7,868 nucleotides of DNA, from contig CALKDV010000333.1 of NCBI GenBank assembly GCA_938084085.1, forward strand, positions 1 to 7,868, read 5' to 3'. Position 1 is the first letter of the stretch, and each line of letters starts with the position of its first letter. Positions 5,021 to 7,868 of the stretch are shown here, piece by piece. The DNA is from an uncultured Nannocystaceae bacterium (GTDB taxonomy: Bacteria; Myxococcota_A; Polyangia; Nannocystales; Nannocystaceae). Below the pieces are notes generated by a model. The model did no database searches. It had not been told where the DNA came from and worked only from the letters and a program-made list of their open reading frames with translations. The position numbers were made by a program, and so were the translations under genes.

Positions 5021-6607
5021 GTGAAGCACACACAACGACAGGTGAGAGTCACATCCCGAGGCTGCACCCAGCTGTTCTTGGCGCTCGCGCTAGGGGCGGT
5101 GACGAGCGGTTGCGCCGACAATGACGCGGCCACCGACGACGCTGGAGCAGAGACCACGGGGGCGGGCGATGACGGGGCGATGCTCGACTACGCCTTCCCC
5201 GAGGGTTTCGGTTGGGGGGTCGCGCTCGCGGGGTTTCAGTCGGAGCCGGGGTGTCCCAACCTGCCCGCGGCGGAGTGCGAGGATCGCAACAGCGATTGGT
5301 ATCAATGGGTGACTGACCCGGAGCTGGTCGCTGACACGGGCACGCACAACTCGGGTGATCCTCTCAGCGCGGGTCCTGGGATGTGGGAGACCTATGAGGA
5401 GGATTTTTCTCGCGCCGCGGATGAACTCTCGTTGACGACGATTCGGATCTCATTGGAGTGGAGCCGGCTGTTCCCTGATGCGGCGGCGGAGGAGGCGATG
5501 ACCCCTGAGGCGCTCGCGGCGTTCGCGGACCCCGCGGCGGTGGCTCGATATCATCAGGTTTTGCAGGCTGCGCGGGCCCGCGGGCTCGAGCCCATGGTGA
5601 CCCTCAATCACTACACGCTGCCGCTGTGGCTGCATGATGGCAAGGCGTGCAAGAACGACCTGGACACCTGCGTGCATCGAGGGTGGGTTGATCTTGAGCG
5701 GATCGTGCCGGCCATCCGAACCTTCTCCGGCTATTGCGCGGCGGAGTTTGGCGCGGAAGTGGACTTGTGGGCCACGATCAACGAGCCGATGGCGGTGGTG
5801 ATTTCGGGCTACTTGCTACCGAGCGCCGGCCGCACCAACCCGCCGGGCGTGTCGCTTCGCGTCGATGAGGGGGTGACGGTCATGTTCAATATGGCCGAGG
5901 CGCACGCGCAGATGTACGCGGCGGTTCATGAGCATGATGGGGTCGATGCGAATGACGACGGTGTCGCCGCGATGGTGGGACCTGTCCCCAACCTGGCGGC
6001 GGTGGAACCGGTGGACGCGAGTGACCCGAACGCGCCGACGGCGGTGCTCCACGCGGATCACCTCTACAATTGGGCGTGGCTCAACGCCGCGATTCGAGGA
6101 GAGTTTGATCGCAACCTCGATGGGGAGATCGACGAGACCATCCCCGCCTATGCTGGGAGCGCCGACTTCATCGGCGTGAACTACTACACCAAACTTTTGG
6201 TGGAGGCGGTGAATCTCCCCGTGCTGTCCAACAATTACCCGTGGTTCGATTTCTTTCCGAACATCAGTGACTTGTTCAACACCTATCCGAAGGGCTTGGA
6301 GATCGTGTTGACCGACGCCCACGAGCGCTTTGGTCTTCCGATCTACATCACCGAGAATGGGACCGAAGACATGACCATCGATCAAGCGGAGGAGTTTTTG
6401 AAGCCGCACCTGGCGTCGGTGCATCGCGCGATGGAGGCGGGGGCGGATATTCGGGGTTTTTATTGGTGGACGCTCGTCGACAATTACGAGTGGAACCACG
6501 GGATGAACCTGCGCTTTGGCCTGTTCGGGCTTGAGCAGGACAAGTCACGGACCCTGCGTCCGGTCGGGGCTGCCTACGCGGAGATCGCAGCCGCCGGCGG
6601 GTTTTGA
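5021..6607 (+). CDS. family GH1 beta-glycosidase, exported lipoprotein
   Basis: The product has 528 residues from GTG 5021 (GTG 5042 is an alternative seven codons later). The signal peptide has basic residues, then LFLALALGAV, and ends at TSGC, with Cys31 as the probable lipidated residue. An acidic Ala/Thr/Gly linker runs to about residue 54. The GH1 barrel follows: FPEGFGWGVALAGFQSE (59-75, with Gln73 in the sugar-binding place), WSRLFP (147-152), LNHYTLPLWL (195-204), INEP (253-256, acid/base Glu255), FIGVNYYT (383-390), ITENG (443-447, nucleophile Glu445), and WWTLVDNYEW followed by RFGLFG (482-503). Both catalytic glutamates are present, so retaining hydrolysis of beta-glucosides, galactosides or related sugars is expected; the exact sugar cannot be read. 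Two Asp-x-Asn-x-Asp-Gly loops (309-314 and 363-368) look like calcium sites. Most GH1 enzymes are cytoplasmic, so the lipoprotein form is notable. The gene follows the ASST gene by 61 bases. Confidence 0.92.
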   Translation: MKHTQRQVRVTSRGCTQLFLALALGAVTSGCADNDAATDDAGAETTGAGDDGAMLDYAFPEGFGWGVALAGFQSEPGCPNLPAAECEDRNSDWYQWVTDPELVADTGTHNSGDPLSAGPGMWETYEEDFSRAADELSLTTIRISLEWSRLFPDAAAEEAMTPEALAAFADPAAVARYHQVLQAARARGLEPMVTLNHYTLPLWLHDGKACKNDLDTCVHRGWVDLERIVPAIRTFSGYCAAEFGAEVDLWATINEPMAVVISGYLLPSAGRTNPPGVSLRVDEGVTVMFNMAEAHAQMYAAVHEHDGVDANDDGVAAMVGPVPNLAAVEPVDASDPNAPTAVLHADHLYNWAWLNAAIRGEFDRNLDGEIDETIPAYAGSADFIGVNYYTKLLVEAVNLPVLSNNYPWFDFFPNISDLFNTYPKGLEIVLTDAHERFGLPIYITENGTEDMTIDQAEEFLKPHLASVHRAMEAGADIRGFYWWTLVDNYEWNHGMNLRFGLFGLEQDKSRTLRPVGAAYAEIAAAGGF

Positions 6608-6669
6608 GCGTTTTGGCGGCGGCGGCGCTGACGCCCCGTTTCACTGCACACGCGCGACATTGAGCCGGC

Positions 6670-6698
6670 TTGGAGGAACCGCACCGTTGGGGTAGGGT
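6670..6698 (+). promoter_or_regulatory. possible promoter of the PNGase F-like gene
   Basis: TTGGAG (6670-6675) and TAGGGT (6693-6698) are separated by 17 bases. The -10 hexamer shares the TAGNNT form seen before the genes at 2946 and 5021. Here a Shine-Dalgarno-like AGAGGT follows, so the leader would be very short but not absent. The gap 6608-6714 holds nothing else beyond a GGC triplet run. Confidence 0.3.
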
Positions 6699-6704
6699 CG
6701 CCTC

Positions 6705-6710
6705 AGAGGT
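6705..6710 (+). promoter_or_regulatory. ribosome binding site before the tandem ATG at 6715/6718
   Basis: AGAGGT lies 4 bases before the first ATG and 7 bases before the second. Spacing slightly favours the second ATG (6718); the product would differ by one Met only. Confidence 0.4.
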
Positions 6711-6714
6711 ACGC

Positions 6715-7868
6715 ATGATGGTTCGCAATTTGATTCCGTATACGTCTGGTCTTGTGGTGATGTCTTTGGCGCTGGGTTCCACCAGTTGCTCCAAGGAGGA
6801 GGATTCATCCTCCTCCGACGGCAGCGCGGAGACCATGGCTTCTGCGGAGACTGGAGACGGAGACGGAGACGGCGATGGAGACGGAGACGGAGACGGAGAC
6901 GGAGACGGTGACGGTGACGGTGACACCGCGTTTTGCGACGGACTTGGCCTGCCCGTGGCGACCTTGGTCGCGGACGGGGGCACCGGTTGGGGAGACGTCG
7001 GCGGGGCATTCTCGCTGAACACCACCTTCGGGGCGTGGGACCTGGAAGGAAACTGGACTGGATGTGATTCTTACTTCTTCATCGTCGACAACGGCGATTC
7101 GCTCTCCGCTCAATTGAAAGGCACGCTCGGACCGGAGCTGTTTGAGCGTTCGCCTCGTAACGTGCACTATTTCTTTTTGACCGCCTCGGGAGACGCCGCA
7201 GCAGGCGCCGATAGCTGGCAGCAGGCGACGGCGGTGGCGCTCACCCAGGTCGAAGATGGCGAGCTTCAAGACTTCTTCCTCGACCGAGTGCACTTTGTCA
7301 CCGATGCGCCTGGGGACATCGCGGGTAGCCTTGGCAGCTTCATGACGGCCAACGCGGGCGTCGCCGCGTTCGCGATCGACCGGGGCCAACGGTGGGACAA
7401 CCCAGGCGCTTACTACGACATCACCAACACCTTTGTGACCTCGTCACCGATTTACGGCTACGTGCCGCGCTACTACAATTTTCGCCACGCGCAGCAGCTT
7501 GAGCTCGAGGCGCAGACGGGCGTGACCGAGGTGGCGGTGATCGATCAGCAGGAGTTCACGCCGGATTGTCTGGTGGGGGAGCCGTGCTTTGATACGCAAA
7601 ACGGACCGTTTAGCAACAGCAACAACAACCGGGTGTGGGCGGCGGGCTTCCCGTCCGCAGCAGAGATGGCCAACTTCGACACCCTAGAGCTCGTGGTGTC
7701 CGCGACGTGTGGACCGGACAACTACTCCGATTGTGGGCACTGGGACTACGAGGCGTTTATTGATCTCTGCGACAACGACATGTGTGACAACGTGCTCGGC
7801 CAAGTGGCGCGCTGGATCACGCCGTACTCCCGACCAGGGACCCGGACGTGGGTCCTCGACGCGAGCTC
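6715..7868 (+). CDS. PNGase F-like (peptide-N4-asparagine amidase) lipoprotein with Gly-Asp linker, partial at 3' end
   Basis: The frame is open from ATG 6715 to the right edge (384 codons), with no stop seen. A signal peptide (MMVRN, then hydrophobic SGLVVMSLALG) ends at STSC, with Cys25 as probable lipid site. A Ser/Glu stretch and a (Gly-Asp)12 linker (47-70) follow. Residues 74-285 form a domain I cannot name. Its start, GAFSLNTTFGAWDLEGNWTG and DSYFFIVDN, faintly recalls a thioredoxin-like fold. From about residue 285 the sequence matches the start of the PNGase F catalytic region: paired Cys332 and Cys340, then GHWDYEAFIDL, ARWITPYSRPG and WVLDAS. These correspond to C-x4-C-D-E-W-D-R, RFITPY and the IDVTD strand of the Elizabethkingia enzyme. 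Asp344 in this WD motif aligns with the catalytic Asp60. The two other acidic active-site positions would lie beyond the edge. Expected role: release of N-linked glycans, or a related amidase, outside the cytoplasm. Family fairly sure; activity unproven. Confidence 0.8.
   Translation, partial: MMVRNLIPYTSGLVVMSLALGSTSCSKEEDSSSSDGSAETMASAETGDGDGDGDGDGDGDGDGDGDGDGDTAFCDGLGLPVATLVADGGTGWGDVGGAFSLNTTFGAWDLEGNWTGCDSYFFIVDNGDSLSAQLKGTLGPELFERSPRNVHYFFLTASGDAAAGADSWQQATAVALTQVEDGELQDFFLDRVHFVTDAPGDIAGSLGSFMTANAGVAAFAIDRGQRWDNPGAYYDITNTFVTSSPIYGYVPRYYNFRHAQQLELEAQTGVTEVAVIDQQEFTPDCLVGEPCFDTQNGPFSNSNNNRVWAAGFPSAAEMANFDTLELVVSATCGPDNYSDCGHWDYEAFIDLCDNDMCDNVLGQVARWITPYSRPGTRTWVLDAS
6853..6924 (+). repeat. 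in-frame tandem hexamer repeat (12 units) coding the Gly-Asp linker
   Basis: Twelve consecutive hexamers code Gly-Asp: three GGAGAC, one GGCGAT, five GGAGAC, then three GGTGAC. Long identical blocks suggest recent expansion by slippage; the variant units would limit further change. Every gain or loss of a unit keeps the frame, so only the linker length would vary. Read on the other strand it gives Pro-Ser or Arg-Leu-type open frames that are not genes. Confidence 0.9.

Noticed and set aside
5816..6499. Minus-strand frame of 227 codons
   Set aside because: It is a shadow of the GH1 gene with Arg/His/Val-rich composition and no domain.
6853..6924. Tandem repeat as a CRISPR-like or satellite element
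   Set aside because: Units are 6 bases without spacers and are in frame with a coding linker.
6348..7389. Minus-strand frames containing Pro-Ser and Arg-Leu or Ser-Val repeats
   Set aside because: The repeats are only the complement of the Gly-Asp hexamer array in the PNGase F-like gene.

Overview
The window is GC-rich bacterial DNA with a dense gene layout, many GTG starts and several lipoprotein-type signal peptides. One lipoprotein has a (Gly-Asp)12 linker directly after its N-terminus. From general knowledge this linker style is typical of marine and soil myxobacteria of the Nannocystaceae type (Plesiocystis, Enhygromyxa, Nannocystis). The taxonomic assignment is an inference, not a search result. 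I see no rRNA, tRNA, CRISPR array, transposase or integrase.

Left part (1-1607): a DUF692-family (MbnB/BufB/TglH/HvfB-like) metalloenzyme gene runs leftward off the window edge. It carries a Pro/Ala linker and the beginning of a C-terminal extension. It is divergent from a 103-residue Cys-containing secreted peptide gene (1296-1607) that looks like a RiPP metallophore or bufferin-type substrate: signal peptide, two SCS motifs and a C-terminal C-G-E-K-R-C. The 290-base gap between them holds a 21-base near-perfect palindrome and a perfect 8-bp hairpin. This pair is the best candidate in the window for an unusual system. DUF692 enzymes with a DUF2063-type partner modify Cys residues of such peptides.

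Middle (1698-3260): a stand-alone CheY-like receiver on the minus strand, convergent with the peptide gene; a small secreted outer-membrane beta-barrel-like protein (DUF3996-like pattern); and a small GIY-YIG endonuclease-domain protein.

Right part (3343-7868): three consecutive plus-strand genes for exported, probably lipid-anchored enzymes of glycan or small-molecule chemistry. They are a PAPS-independent arylsulfotransferase (ASST) with its full catalytic set, a family GH1 beta-glycosidase with both catalytic glutamates, and a PNGase F-like protein cut by the right edge. In the last, the WD motif carrying the catalytic Asp is visible. Together they suggest surface or periplasmic processing of sulfated and glycosylated substrates, fitting a predatory or scavenging lifestyle.

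Two GTG-start genes (2946 and 5021) each have a TAGCNT hexamer ending exactly 6 bases before the start codon and no visible Shine-Dalgarno sequence. This suggests leaderless mRNAs.
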